From JAIEOG01 sp964611895 (lineage in GTDB: Bacteria > Bdellovibrionota > FAC87 > UBA2466), in contig CAZTDN010000007.1 of NCBI GenBank assembly GCA_964611895.1, positions 30,048 to 94,047 of the forward strand: 64,000 nucleotides of DNA, in the 5' to 3' direction. The translations under genes and the position numbers were made by a program. This document shows, piece by piece, positions 1-7,971 of this stretch; position 1 is the first letter of the stretch; each line of letters starts with the position of its first letter. The notes beneath the pieces are model-generated. The model did not search any database. It was not told the origin of the DNA and saw nothing but the letters and a program-made list of their open reading frames with translations.

Positions 1-112
1 CAGCCGCGGCGGAAGCGCTGATTCGATCTACGCAAGCCTCGGCTTCATCACCTTGAGCACGCAAGTACGGTACCAGCCGACATTCCGCCGGGCCCAAAAA
101 GAGGATTTTCAT
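1..112 (-). CDS. Start of a probable formyltransferase-like protein (truncated by window edge)
   Basis: Only the first 37 codons are in the window, reading from an ATG whose bases overlap the TGA of the upstream gene (ATGA, 109-112). The N-terminus MKILFLGPAECRLVPYLRA looks like the first beta strand and helix of the formyltransferase (Fmt/ArnA N-terminal) fold, and such proteins are common in nonulosonic acid loci. The four-base overlap makes it the eighth gene of the operon that begins at 6863. Function rests on a short N-terminus and position, so the family call is tentative; a Rossmann-type sugar enzyme is the alternative. Confidence 0.45.
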   Translation of the reverse strand, partial: MKILFLGPAECRLVPYLRAQGDEAEACVDRISASAAA

Positions 113-1377
113 TTCAGCAGACCTTTTTCAACCATCAGTCGGGCCGGCTCTTGGAAAGCACCTAAAGGCAGGCCCGAACGCTCAGCAAGGTCAATGAGGT
201 CCTGTTTACCGTCACAAAAACCCATCAAATAATCGTAAGGAAGGCGATCTTCGTCTTTTTCAACTTTGGGAAACAAACCATACCCAGACAAAAAAGGCTC
301 GCCTTTGAAAGTGTGTTGATAAACACGATTTTCTTCCAGAATTCCGAAAGCCATAACCAGAAAACGGACCGCTTCAGCAAAACTTTCCCCACTCACAAAT
401 TCCAGATTGTCTCGATCGGTATCATACTCCGGATACTTCCCCAGCTGAGTGCGACGAAAGGCAGATACAGGGAGCTGGATTCCCAAAGAATTGTAGGCCT
501 TTTCATTACCGCATTCGCCCGTCCGCACATCATAGTCCGACACGGTATGGCTGTTCCGACTCAGTTTCAGCGCGTGCACAAATGCCTTGTCGACGACGGT
601 GTTGCCAGGTCTGCTGCGCTTAAAAGTAAATGACTCTCCCCGGTCGGCAAGATTTTGCAAGTTCACTCCACCGACAACCTTCCGCGTCAGACTGGAAAAA
701 TGGTGCGCAAGAGCGATCGGACCCAACGTTTCTGGGGTGAACAGAAAAAGGTAACTGTAATGCCGGTTAGCGCGGGACCTCATCGCTCTGTAAATTTCCA
801 CTGCCGCCGCCACCCCCGTGAGGTTGTTCGCAAGTGCTCCGCAGCTTAGGACAGCATCGATTAAGATGGTTTGCTCCGATTGACCCGGCAAAAATGCGTG
901 GCCCAATGTCAATCTTCCAGGTCTAAACTCCGCATCGATCGAAACCCGGTACTGCTTTTCGTTCAAAGTGCGTAGCTGCCTCTGCGAAAGGCTAAAACCC
1001 CAACGCCTTTTATAATAAGTGACTACGAATGGAACCGCGTCCTCGGCAGCTGCTGTAGCAACGTGCTTTGAGACCAAGGTTTCACGATCCACTACCCCCT
1101 CAAAACTGTCGCTGTAACTCCACAACGCTTGGGGGGACAGCACACCATCTACTAGGACCGCGCCATTCATTGTCATCAATTGCGCGCGGTGCAGTACCCA
1201 CTCCGGAGGGACCTCCCAGCTCCCGCAACGCACCCCCGAGTCGACTGAATCCACACAGAGGTCTAGATCCTGGCGAAGACGTTCCAGAGACAGCTCAAAA
1301 CCTCGGCCCAAGAGCGTTCTGGGAATCGCCATCAAGTCCGCGAGCAGGCGCCAAGAATCCACCAAAGATTCAGCCAC
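109..1377 (-). CDS. Degenerate DUF4910 (aminopeptidase-like) protein, predicted inactive
   Basis: This is a paralogue of the next gene upstream (1370-2665) with the same layout: a DUF2172/DUF4910 aminopeptidase-like core and a C-terminal winged-helix (HTH_47-like) segment. The positions that look like metal ligands in the neighbour are lost. CHPSMANNE becomes SCGALANNL (His to Cys, Glu to Leu), SDERQY becomes GNEKAY (Asp to Asn), and EYHTSLD becomes EYDTDRD (His to Asp). The second-shell PET motif is kept. A longer frame runs to an ATG at 1407, but GTG at 1377 has GGGAG seven bases upstream and only an 8-nt overlap with the previous stop, so GTG is preferred (422 aa). It may be a scaffold or regulatory subunit of the active paralogue; this is inferred. 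Confidence 0.75.
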   Translation of the reverse strand: MAESLVDSWRLLADLMAIPRTLLGRGFELSLERLRQDLDLCVDSVDSGVRCGSWEVPPEWVLHRAQLMTMNGAVLVDGVLSPQALWSYSDSFEGVVDRETLVSKHVATAAAEDAVPFVVTYYKRRWGFSLSQRQLRTLNEKQYRVSIDAEFRPGRLTLGHAFLPGQSEQTILIDAVLSCGALANNLTGVAAAVEIYRAMRSRANRHYSYLFLFTPETLGPIALAHHFSSLTRKVVGGVNLQNLADRGESFTFKRSRPGNTVVDKAFVHALKLSRNSHTVSDYDVRTGECGNEKAYNSLGIQLPVSAFRRTQLGKYPEYDTDRDNLEFVSGESFAEAVRFLVMAFGILEENRVYQHTFKGEPFLSGYGLFPKVEKDEDRLPYDYLMGFCDGKQDLIDLAERSGLPLGAFQEPARLMVEKGLLK

Positions 1378-2665
1378 GTCCGTTCTCCCGGATTTTGAGA
1401 ATTCCATGCTTTGCCAACAGTTCGGCGGCGGAATTCAAACTCCGCAAAGTACAGCCGGATCGTTCCGCAATGGCCAACAAGTCATGTTCTCCATCGGAAT
1501 AGTTCAGCACCCACCAGAGCGCGATCTCGTGGTCCTCCCGCTGTTTTTCGGAAACAGTCCTGAAAATGCCCCGAGGTCCCAACTGGGGTTCTCCGTACGG
1601 GAGCAGGTTTTCCCAACTCCTATTTTGCTCTAGGGCCAGCGCCACCTGCTCTAGCAGAGCGGTAGTCTCGCTCATTTTCTCAAAATCCATGAAAGACTTG
1701 TTATCAAGCGAAGTATGGTACTCAGGAAAGTCGGTGTACATGGTACGCATGACGGATCCCACCGGGAGATTGAAGCCCGGAGAGCAATACTGCCGCTCAT
1801 CGCTTCCGACGGCGGGATTAAACCGTACTGTTTTTAAAGCTTCGGTGGCCCCCAAAACGTGGAGAGCCGCACGATCCGCAAGAGTGTTCTCCCGTCGAGA
1901 CATCTTGTAGGTCAGGTTTCCACCATCTCCGATACAAGTGAGTACATACCCGGCTCGGAGTCGATCTCGAAAATGCTCTCCACGCCGACTCAAATACGCT
2001 ACCGAACCTATCGTCTCGGGTAGCACTACGAAACGGTAGGTATATCGTCGATGCTTCCACTGTTTCATTCGATCATACAAAAAACTGAGCACTAGAGGAC
2101 CCGAGAGCTCATTGTTCGCCATCGACGGATGGCAAAGATAGGAAGAAAACAAAATCTCTTCGGAAGTCTCTCCCGGCAAGATCGCCTCTCCCACCACGAG
2201 CTTACCAGGAGTAAAGCGAGACTGGATCTGCACGAAATAGTCGCCGTTTTCAGGCATTGCATTCCATTCGCGTTGAGACAGACATAGTCCCCAACGCTTG
2301 GTGTAATACGAAGTGACGTAAGGAATTGCTTCAGGTTGGTTGGGCAACGTGTAGACGTGTTTCTGGAGCTCAGATTTTTTCAACCTGCCTTCAAAGGGCA
2401 TCGAATAGCCCAATAGATGCAAGTTATTCGTCGAAAAATCTGCTCGTCGAATTCCATTTGGATCTACGAGGTAGGCGCTGAGCGGTTCCCACTCTTCAGG
2501 CACGGTCCAGTCTAATATTTTCTCTCCAGTCTTAAACTCCAACTGTTCAAACGGGACGACCTCACTGAGAATATCGAGCGACTGGCGATAGTGTGGCCCC
2601 ATAATGCTCCGGCAGAGCGGCCAAAGACGGTCAAAATAGCTTTCGATGCGAGGCGCCTGTGTCAC
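1370..2665 (-). CDS. DUF4910 aminopeptidase-like metalloprotein (probably active)
   Basis: The 431-residue protein matches the DUF2172/DUF4910 (UCP015244) family, an M28-like zinc aminopeptidase fold with an inserted domain and a C-terminal winged helix, here the last ~60 residues (WWVLNYSDGEHDLLAIAERS). Candidate metal ligands are present: CHPSMANNE, the Glu of LPETIGS, GSDERQYCSPG and PEYHTSLD. Members often sit in O-antigen, capsule and nonulosonic acid clusters, where an amidohydrolase or deacylase role on an acylamino sugar is more plausible than peptide cleavage, but no substrate is established. It starts with GTG, overlapping the GNAT stop by four bases (GTGA), and is followed by an inactive-looking paralogue. 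Confidence 0.8.
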   Translation of the reverse strand: MTQAPRIESYFDRLWPLCRSIMGPHYRQSLDILSEVVPFEQLEFKTGEKILDWTVPEEWEPLSAYLVDPNGIRRADFSTNNLHLLGYSMPFEGRLKKSELQKHVYTLPNQPEAIPYVTSYYTKRWGLCLSQREWNAMPENGDYFVQIQSRFTPGKLVVGEAILPGETSEEILFSSYLCHPSMANNELSGPLVLSFLYDRMKQWKHRRYTYRFVVLPETIGSVAYLSRRGEHFRDRLRAGYVLTCIGDGGNLTYKMSRRENTLADRAALHVLGATEALKTVRFNPAVGSDERQYCSPGFNLPVGSVMRTMYTDFPEYHTSLDNKSFMDFEKMSETTALLEQVALALEQNRSWENLLPYGEPQLGPRGIFRTVSEKQREDHEIALWWVLNYSDGEHDLLAIAERSGCTLRSLNSAAELLAKHGILKIRENGRG

Positions 2666-3219
2666 CGGGGTGCCTCTTTCCCAAGAATAATACCGTCTTG
2701 AAATTTCCCGTCGCAGAGCCAGTGGTTCTTTAAGATCCCTTCTTGCACGAATCCAGATTTAAGAAACGCTTTGATACTACCCTGGTTTTCCAGATAGGCT
2801 CCCGCTACGATTCGGTTCAGCCCCAAGGTTTCAAACCCGAAATCTGAAAATACTTTTATGGCCTCAGACGCGTAGCCCTTACCCCAGCAGGATCTTTCTC
2901 CCAAGATCAAACCCATCTCCGCAAACCGGTGATGGTGGTTGATCGGGCCCAGTTTGATGTTTCCGATGTGCTGATGTGTGGCCTTGATGAAAATTCCAGC
3001 CAAAACACTCGTGCCGTCCTGAAGCGTGTGGTCAATATAGGAGCGGATATCTTCGATAGTATAGGATCTAAATCGCGATTCCAGAAAGCGAGTCACCAAG
3101 GGATCGTTCATCCATTGCACGTAGTTCTGTGTCGCGTCCCCGAGAGTCAGGTTACGTAAATACAGCCGCAGCCCTTCCACTTGAAACGGCTCCCCAATTT
3201 TCCAACTTTTGACCGTCAT
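2662..3219 (-). CDS. GNAT family N-acetyltransferase (RimJ/PseH-like)
   Basis: The 185-residue protein has the RimJ/RimL-type GNAT pattern: an N-terminal strand with LRLYLRNLTLGDA, a central IGNIKLGPIN segment, the acetyl-CoA loop as GERSCWGKGYASEA (Q/RxxGxG/A form) and the late motif LNRIVAGAYLENQGSIKAFLKSGF. GNAT enzymes in nonulosonic acid operons (PseH and relatives) acylate the 4-amino group formed by the PseC-type aminotransferase. Such a transaminase is encoded divergently at 7972, so acylation of a 4-amino-4,6-dideoxy sugar is the favoured role. The gene overlaps both neighbours by four bases (ATGA, GTGA). Confidence 0.85.
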   Translation of the reverse strand: MTVKSWKIGEPFQVEGLRLYLRNLTLGDATQNYVQWMNDPLVTRFLESRFRSYTIEDIRSYIDHTLQDGTSVLAGIFIKATHQHIGNIKLGPINHHHRFAEMGLILGERSCWGKGYASEAIKVFSDFGFETLGLNRIVAGAYLENQGSIKAFLKSGFVQEGILKNHWLCDGKFQDGIILGKEAPR

Positions 3220-4253
3220 AGCTTCACCGGCCCCCGGTCGGTGTAGGTGACTCCGCCCAAAGCTTCCTCCAAGAATTTCTGGGGTGTAAAAAACCGATCT
3301 CCCAATGCAATTTTATCCAGAATATCCACCCCGGCCTCGGATGCTACCCGGCCAATGCGGAGGGCTCCATCGGAAAGCGCTACGACGACACCGTGTGACT
3401 CTTTGCGGATTACCAGACCGCGAGTGTAGGGGTGAAAGGAACCCTCCTGCTCCAGACGTTGGACATCTTTCAAATGCACCCGCCGACCATTCCATAGTGT
3501 CGAAGCGCCAGCGTAGGGCGCATCAAATGCCTGAATAAACCGACTGACTTCCAGCGCAGACCACGACCAGTCCACCCACCCATTCAGCTTCGTATTCAAA
3601 AAAGGAAAATAGCTGCTCTGCGCCTCCTCCAATGAAACTGCTTCAAAAACCTTTCCGTTGAGCGCCTCGTGGATGAACTCCAAAATAAACGGAACTTCTA
3701 CTGGAACGGCGGTTTCAAAGTACTTTTGTGGCGTATCCGCCCGCTCCGGAAACTGGTAAGTCTTACGTGCGAGAACTTCACCCCGGTGAAAGCTTTGGCT
3801 CCCGCCGTGGACAACTTGGATATTGCAAGCACCCTGACGATTTCCATGCAAAATCTGCCAAGAATAATGCGCCCCGCCTCGATACCGCGGAACATCTATT
3901 CCCATAAAATCGAGAAGCGGCCCAGCGAAACGAGCCGCAAACTGAGGTTCGAACACCCAAGCAGCACCGATCGCCAAACCCAAAGTACTGCCGCCTGAAA
4001 ACGCCAAGGCCTGCGGATCCGTGTTGATATCAGAGGCAGTGGAGTTAGGAATTTCTAACCGACCAAGTACCGTCGCTAAAGTCTCTCCATTGGCGTTGAC
4101 GATGTCGCCAAGGTGTCTCTCGGAGGTAAAAACATGCAGCGGCATCTGCTTGCCTCGAAGTGCCGGAAGCAATGCCGCCAGCACCCATGATCCGCCAAAC
4201 AAAGCGAACTTTTCAACCGGGGGGAATTGAATAGGGGAAGTCTTCAAACTCAA
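3216..4253 (-). CDS. Formyltransferase-fold protein lacking the catalytic Asn-His-Asp triad
   Basis: The 345-residue protein aligns with the methionyl-tRNA/sugar formyltransferase core: an N-terminal nucleotide-fold strand (KFALFGGSWVLAALL), the loop before PRYRGG, and a C-terminal OB-like domain (FLNTKLNGWVDWSW, then a VHLKDVQRLE strand). The active-site positions differ. Canonical NxHxSLLPxxRG reads DFMGIDVPRYRGG, so Asn becomes Asp and His becomes Met, and the third Asp of the DTG-type motif reads SFHRGEV (His). Formyl transfer from 10-formyl-THF is therefore unlikely. It starts with TTG overlapping the hisF stop (TTGA) and overlaps the GNAT gene by four bases, so its product is probably made in step with them. 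It may bind the sugar nucleotide or act as a partner protein. Confidence 0.7.
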   Translation of the reverse strand: MSLKTSPIQFPPVEKFALFGGSWVLAALLPALRGKQMPLHVFTSERHLGDIVNANGETLATVLGRLEIPNSTASDINTDPQALAFSGGSTLGLAIGAAWVFEPQFAARFAGPLLDFMGIDVPRYRGGAHYSWQILHGNRQGACNIQVVHGGSQSFHRGEVLARKTYQFPERADTPQKYFETAVPVEVPFILEFIHEALNGKVFEAVSLEEAQSSYFPFLNTKLNGWVDWSWSALEVSRFIQAFDAPYAGASTLWNGRRVHLKDVQRLEQEGSFHPYTRGLVIRKESHGVVVALSDGALRIGRVASEAGVDILDKIALGDRFFTPQKFLEEALGGVTYTDRGPVKL

Positions 4254-5038
4254 GTCTCCAAACGAATTGGCAAACCCGCATTTTTAATTCGAGACCGCGC
4301 CTGCATCGGGTTCTCGTCTTTAAAGCAAAAGAATGTGCCCGCTGCAATCGCATCCGCGCTCCCTTGGGTGAATCCCTCTACAAAGTGTTCAGCTCGGCCA
4401 CACCCTCCAGATACAATCACTGGAATGGAAGTAGATTTGGCAACCTCATCTGCAAAGGCAAGGTCCAAACCCTGGCGCATCCCATCGTGCTCTATCGATG
4501 TTAGCAATATTTCCCCCGCCCCCAGACGTTGCGCTTCGAGCACCCAATCCAATGGGTCTTTTCCGGAATCTACGCTGCCATTTCGCCTGTAAACTCGACG
4601 TCGACCATCCGCGTGCACCCGGTAATCGACACTCAAAACAACAGCCTGCGAACCAAAGGTATCGGCCAAGCGGGAGATCAAGGAGGGATCTTCTAGTGCT
4701 GCTGAATTGAGACTGACTTTATCGGCGCCATTTTGGAGCAGGCGCCTAGCCCCCTCTACTGTACGCACCCCTCCGCCCGCCGTTAGCGGCAAGAACACCT
4801 GTTCCGCCACTCCTCTCAAAATCTTAAGTACTCGATCATCGGATTCTACCGACAAATCCAGATCCAGAAACACCAACTCATCTGCAAGCTGTGATTCATA
4901 AACCCTTGCCTGACTCACGGGATCCCCGACAGGAATGGATTTTGAAAACTGGACAGTTGTCACCAACACCTTTCGTGTACTTGAGCCAAAAGGAATTTCT
5001 TTGAGCAAAAGCTTGGGAATGATGCGGCGATTCAGCAT
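4250..5038 (-). CDS. hisF: HisF-like cyclase subunit of a sugar amidotransferase system
   Basis: This is a TIM-barrel HisF homologue of 262 residues. In histidine synthesis HisF has CLDVK near the N-terminus; here the segment is IIPKLLLK, so the first catalytic Asp is Leu. This is a trait I recall in the HisF2 proteins paired with WbpG. The second acidic residue is kept (LSVDYR), as are the phosphate-binding loops TAGGGVRT and VSGGCGR. With HisH it should supply ammonia through the barrel to the WbpG-type enzyme at 5655, not make IGP. ATG at 5038 overlaps the hisH stop by seven bases and is preferred to a GTG three codons earlier because the product then starts MLNRRIIP as in relatives. Confidence 0.85.
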   Translation of the reverse strand: MLNRRIIPKLLLKEIPFGSSTRKVLVTTVQFSKSIPVGDPVSQARVYESQLADELVFLDLDLSVESDDRVLKILRGVAEQVFLPLTAGGGVRTVEGARRLLQNGADKVSLNSAALEDPSLISRLADTFGSQAVVLSVDYRVHADGRRRVYRRNGSVDSGKDPLDWVLEAQRLGAGEILLTSIEHDGMRQGLDLAFADEVAKSTSIPVIVSGGCGRAEHFVEGFTQGSADAIAAGTFFCFKDENPMQARSRIKNAGLPIRLET

Positions 5039-5658
5039 GCACTCCACCGCAAAAAGTTCTCAAGGACTTTTAATCCGTTGCCGCTGCTTTTTTCCGGGTG
5101 AAACTGCGTAGCAAAAACATGGCCTTTGCGAACAGCGGCGGTAACCGGCCCACCGTAATCGGTGGTCGCTTCTCTCTCCAGCGCGTCTTGTTTGAATTCC
5201 ATATGGAAGGAATGCACAAAATAGTATTCGCTTCCTTTGCCCACCCCAGCAAACAAAGGACTACCTTCACGAAACTGCACTTGATTCCACCCGACGTGCG
5301 GGACCTTAAGCCGCCCATCCAGAGGTCGAATTCGAACTACGTCGGCATCAAACCACCCCAAGCCTTCGGCCCCTCCAAGTTCGTCGCTCCGTTTTGCCAT
5401 GAGCTGCATCCCCAAACAGATCCCCAAGATAGGCACCTTGTTTTCATTAACAGCCTGGTTTAAAGGTCCGACCAAACCTAAGCAGTGCAGCTTTTCCATC
5501 GCCTTCGAAAAGGCGCCCACACCTGGAAGAATCAAGCGCTGCGCTTTTAAAACCCCGTCCGGAGTAGAGACCAAATCCGCGTCAAATCCGCAATTTTCGA
5601 CGGCATTTCTAACGGAAAGCAAGTTGCCAGCGCCATAATCGATCAGGGAAACTTTCAT
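5032..5658 (-). CDS. hisH: HisH-like glutamine amidotransferase subunit
   Basis: This class I glutamine amidotransferase of 208 residues carries the nucleophile Cys81 in GICLGMQLM and the His187/Glu189 pair in FHPEKSSG, so the glutaminase triad is intact. It hydrolyses glutamine and passes ammonia to its HisF partner, encoded next with a 7-nt overlap. The gene lies directly after the WbpG-type gene (ATGA overlap, 5655-5658) and no other histidine-pathway genes are present, so it belongs to a glycan amidation system. Confidence 0.9.
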   Translation of the reverse strand: MKVSLIDYGAGNLLSVRNAVENCGFDADLVSTPDGVLKAQRLILPGVGAFSKAMEKLHCLGLVGPLNQAVNENKVPILGICLGMQLMAKRSDELGGAEGLGWFDADVVRIRPLDGRLKVPHVGWNQVQFREGSPLFAGVGKGSEYYFVHSFHMEFKQDALEREATTDYGGPVTAAVRKGHVFATQFHPEKSSGNGLKVLENFLRWSAC

Positions 5659-6863
5659 AACTGCGGGCTATTCGCTCGCTTCCAACGACTGAGCTGCCTT
5701 TCCGCTTCGGCACGCGGCATTGCACCCTCGCGAGACCAGGCCTGAAAATCGGGTGTCTTCCGACCCGGCTGAATCGAGGCAGGATCATGTTGATGTGGCG
5801 AAACTCCATGGGACATGGCTACCTGAATGAATTCTGCCTCCGTCAGTCCGACAAACTCCAAAAACAAGTCCAGACTGGGGGGGCGTTTACCCTCGAACTC
5901 GCGGATGAGCGCGAGCGCCTCGTCACGAGTTAAGCGGTTGTTTCGAATATCAATAGAGGCCAGGTGGGTGGGCCGAGTGTATCCACGCTTAATGTATTTA
6001 ATGTAATCTCGCACGCCCTGCATTTGGCACTCGATCTTTTCATAATTGTAGTCGGAAGGAACATTCTCAACTTGATCCCCTTTCCAACCCAACTCTCTTT
6101 GAATGATCGCCACTTGTTTTTTGACATCCCATGGGACAAAAGACCCCAAACATACTGAACGGTATCCCAGGCGTTTAAGGTCTTTGATGGGAGGGTAGGT
6201 AAAAGGTTTGAGATCCCTCTCGTCGACATCGCCTTCCAAGCGAACGGCCATGTCTTGAGCGGTAATGCCTAGATTCACAAAACGATTAAAGCGTTTTTCA
6301 TCGACCTCTTCGACCTGATCGTAGCTGTAATACGACGTGTACTCCGCCGAGGGTTCCCCCCAGAAGATGAGTGGCACAGTCTCCCTAAGCGCTACCCACA
6401 TCGGATAGGAAAAAATTCCTGTATGGCAATGCCAACAAAAATCCCCTTTTTCCAAAAAACTTTGAAGCATGAGTTTTTGGACGACTTTCCAATTAGGGGT
6501 GAAGTGATGAAAAGCGACTCCCAACTTTCGCAAGATGCGTTGGGTGTTCTCATGCAAATTTGGCCGCAAAAACCCATGATCAAATCGAACCACCAGGGGC
6601 TTCAGTCCGTATTCTTTTACCAGGTAGTACAAAGTCCAAACGCTGTCCTTGCCTCCACTATAAGGCACTAGACAATCGTAATCGTACTTGCCCTTATAGG
6701 CCGCCACGAGTTCATCCAGATCTCTTTTTTTTGCCGCCCAATCCACCTGTGTGTTTTTGACATCCTGCTGGACGCAGATGCTGCACACTCCTTGGCCGTT
6801 AAAGGTAATAGTTTCATGGGTTTCGGGCGTTACGCACCTAGAGCAACGAAGCAGTTCGGACAT
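5655..6863 (-). CDS. N-acetyl sugar amidotransferase (WbpG/PseA family)
   Basis: The 402-residue protein begins with a zinc-ribbon-like pair of CxxC motifs (Cys7/Cys10 and Cys27/Cys30), then the PP-loop ATP-pyrophosphatase motif SGGKDS at 69-74, typical of the WbpG/PseA/LegG family. These enzymes adenylylate an acetamido group of a sugar or nonulosonic acid and replace oxygen with nitrogen to give an acetamidino group, using ammonia from HisH/HisF, both encoded next. PseA makes the acetamidino form of pseudaminic acid, and pseB and pseC homologues lie divergently. This is the first gene of the minus-strand operon and starts with ATG at 6863. The C-terminal ~60 residues (SHGVSPHQHDPAS onward) look like an extension. 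Confidence 0.9.
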   Translation of the reverse strand: MSELLRCSRCVTPETHETITFNGQGVCSICVQQDVKNTQVDWAAKKRDLDELVAAYKGKYDYDCLVPYSGGKDSVWTLYYLVKEYGLKPLVVRFDHGFLRPNLHENTQRILRKLGVAFHHFTPNWKVVQKLMLQSFLEKGDFCWHCHTGIFSYPMWVALRETVPLIFWGEPSAEYTSYYSYDQVEEVDEKRFNRFVNLGITAQDMAVRLEGDVDERDLKPFTYPPIKDLKRLGYRSVCLGSFVPWDVKKQVAIIQRELGWKGDQVENVPSDYNYEKIECQMQGVRDYIKYIKRGYTRPTHLASIDIRNNRLTRDEALALIREFEGKRPPSLDLFLEFVGLTEAEFIQVAMSHGVSPHQHDPASIQPGRKTPDFQAWSREGAMPRAEAERQLSRWKRANSPQL

Positions 6864-6868
6864 AGAGG

Positions 6869-6897
6869 TTGAACACTACCTGGGCAGGCGCTAAAAA
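6869..6897 (+). promoter_or_regulatory. Predicted sigma-70-like promoter for pseB-pseC
   Basis: A candidate -35 TTGAAC (6869-6874) and -10 TAAAAA (6892-6897) are separated by 17 bp, 43 bp before the pseB start. Each hexamer matches four of six consensus positions. An AGAGAAAGG Shine-Dalgarno-like stretch lies about ten bases before the ATG. The same 76-bp gap must also drive the opposite operon, for which no clear hexamers were found. Confidence 0.4.
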
Positions 6898-6939
6898 GAC
6901 AAGTGCCCTAGAAATGAATTAGAGAAAGGCTCTCCAACG

Positions 6940-7971
6940 ATGCAAGAGGACGCGCTCAAACAAAGCCACCAGCTATTCAATGGCTCCAACATACTCCTCA
7001 CAGGTGGAACCGGCTCCTTCGGACATGCGTTTGTGGAGCACATCATTCAAAACGCTACCCCCAAAAAACTCATCGTTTTTAGCCGAGACGAACTTAAACA
7101 ATACGAAATGGGGCTCAAGTTCCCCCAGGAAAAATACCCTTTCATTCGATATTTTGTGGGAGATGTTCGCGACCTAGATCGTCTCAACCAAGCCATGCGC
7201 GGAGTAGACTACGTTGTCCACGCGGCTGCGATGAAACAAGTCCCCACCGCTGAATACAACCCGTTCGAATGCATCAAGACGAATATCCACGGCGCCCAGA
7301 ACGTCATCCAGGCCTCCATAGCCAACAAGGTAAAACGCGTTATTGCGCTATCCACTGACAAAGCCGCCAACCCCATCAACCTCTACGGTGCAACGAAACT
7401 CGCCTCGGATAAACTTTTTGTGGCCGGCAATCACATGAGTGGCGAAGGTGGGCCTCGCTTTGGCGTGGTGCGGTATGGGAACGTCGTGGGCAGCCGAGGC
7501 AGCGTTATCCCCTTTTTCCAGAAAATCATTGCGAGCGGACAGTCTGTAATACCCGTAACAGACCCCCGGATGACTCGCTTTTGGATCACTCTGAGCCAGG
7601 GTGTGGGTTTTCTGGTGAGCTGTTTTAGCCGCATGCATGGGGGAGAGGTTTTTGTTCCCAAGATCCCAAGCATGAATATTGTGGATTTAGCAAAAGCGCT
7701 CAAAGCTGACTGCGAAATCGATATCGTCGGGATTCGATCTGGAGAAAAGCTCCACGAAATCATGGTGCCTCGAGATGAGGCACGTAACACCCTCGAGTTT
7801 GAGAACCACTTCGTCATTCAACCTTCTTTTAATTGGTGGGACGGTGGGCAATACAAAGACAGTACGGGTGGTACTAGCGTTGCGGATGACTTTGAGTACA
7901 GCTCAGAAACCAACCCCCAACGACTCACCCCGGGAGAGCTTCAGGACATTGCTTTCGGCCTAGGGAAATAA
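6940..7971 (+). CDS. pseB: UDP-N-acetylglucosamine 4,6-dehydratase, PseB type
   Basis: This extended SDR protein of 343 residues has the NAD(P)-binding TGGTGSFG at 21-28, AAAMKQVP, STDKAANP and the YGATK catalytic pair (Tyr149/Lys153). These are hallmarks of the PseB/FlaA1 group, which converts UDP-GlcNAc to the 4-keto-6-deoxy-L-arabino product by C5 inversion. The next gene encodes the matching aminotransferase with no gap (TAA then GTG), so the pair should make UDP-4-amino-4,6-dideoxy-N-acetyl-beta-L-altrosamine. The retaining CapD-like alternative is less likely because of the short soluble length and the STDKA signature. Confidence 0.92.
   Translation: MQEDALKQSHQLFNGSNILLTGGTGSFGHAFVEHIIQNATPKKLIVFSRDELKQYEMGLKFPQEKYPFIRYFVGDVRDLDRLNQAMRGVDYVVHAAAMKQVPTAEYNPFECIKTNIHGAQNVIQASIANKVKRVIALSTDKAANPINLYGATKLASDKLFVAGNHMSGEGGPRFGVVRYGNVVGSRGSVIPFFQKIIASGQSVIPVTDPRMTRFWITLSQGVGFLVSCFSRMHGGEVFVPKIPSMNIVDLAKALKADCEIDIVGIRSGEKLHEIMVPRDEARNTLEFENHFVIQPSFNWWDGGQYKDSTGGTSVADDFEYSSETNPQRLTPGELQDIAFGLGK

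Noticed and set aside
4250..5658. Histidine biosynthesis operon
   Set aside because: HisF lacks the first catalytic Asp and no other his genes are present; the WbpG-type gene explains HisH and HisF.
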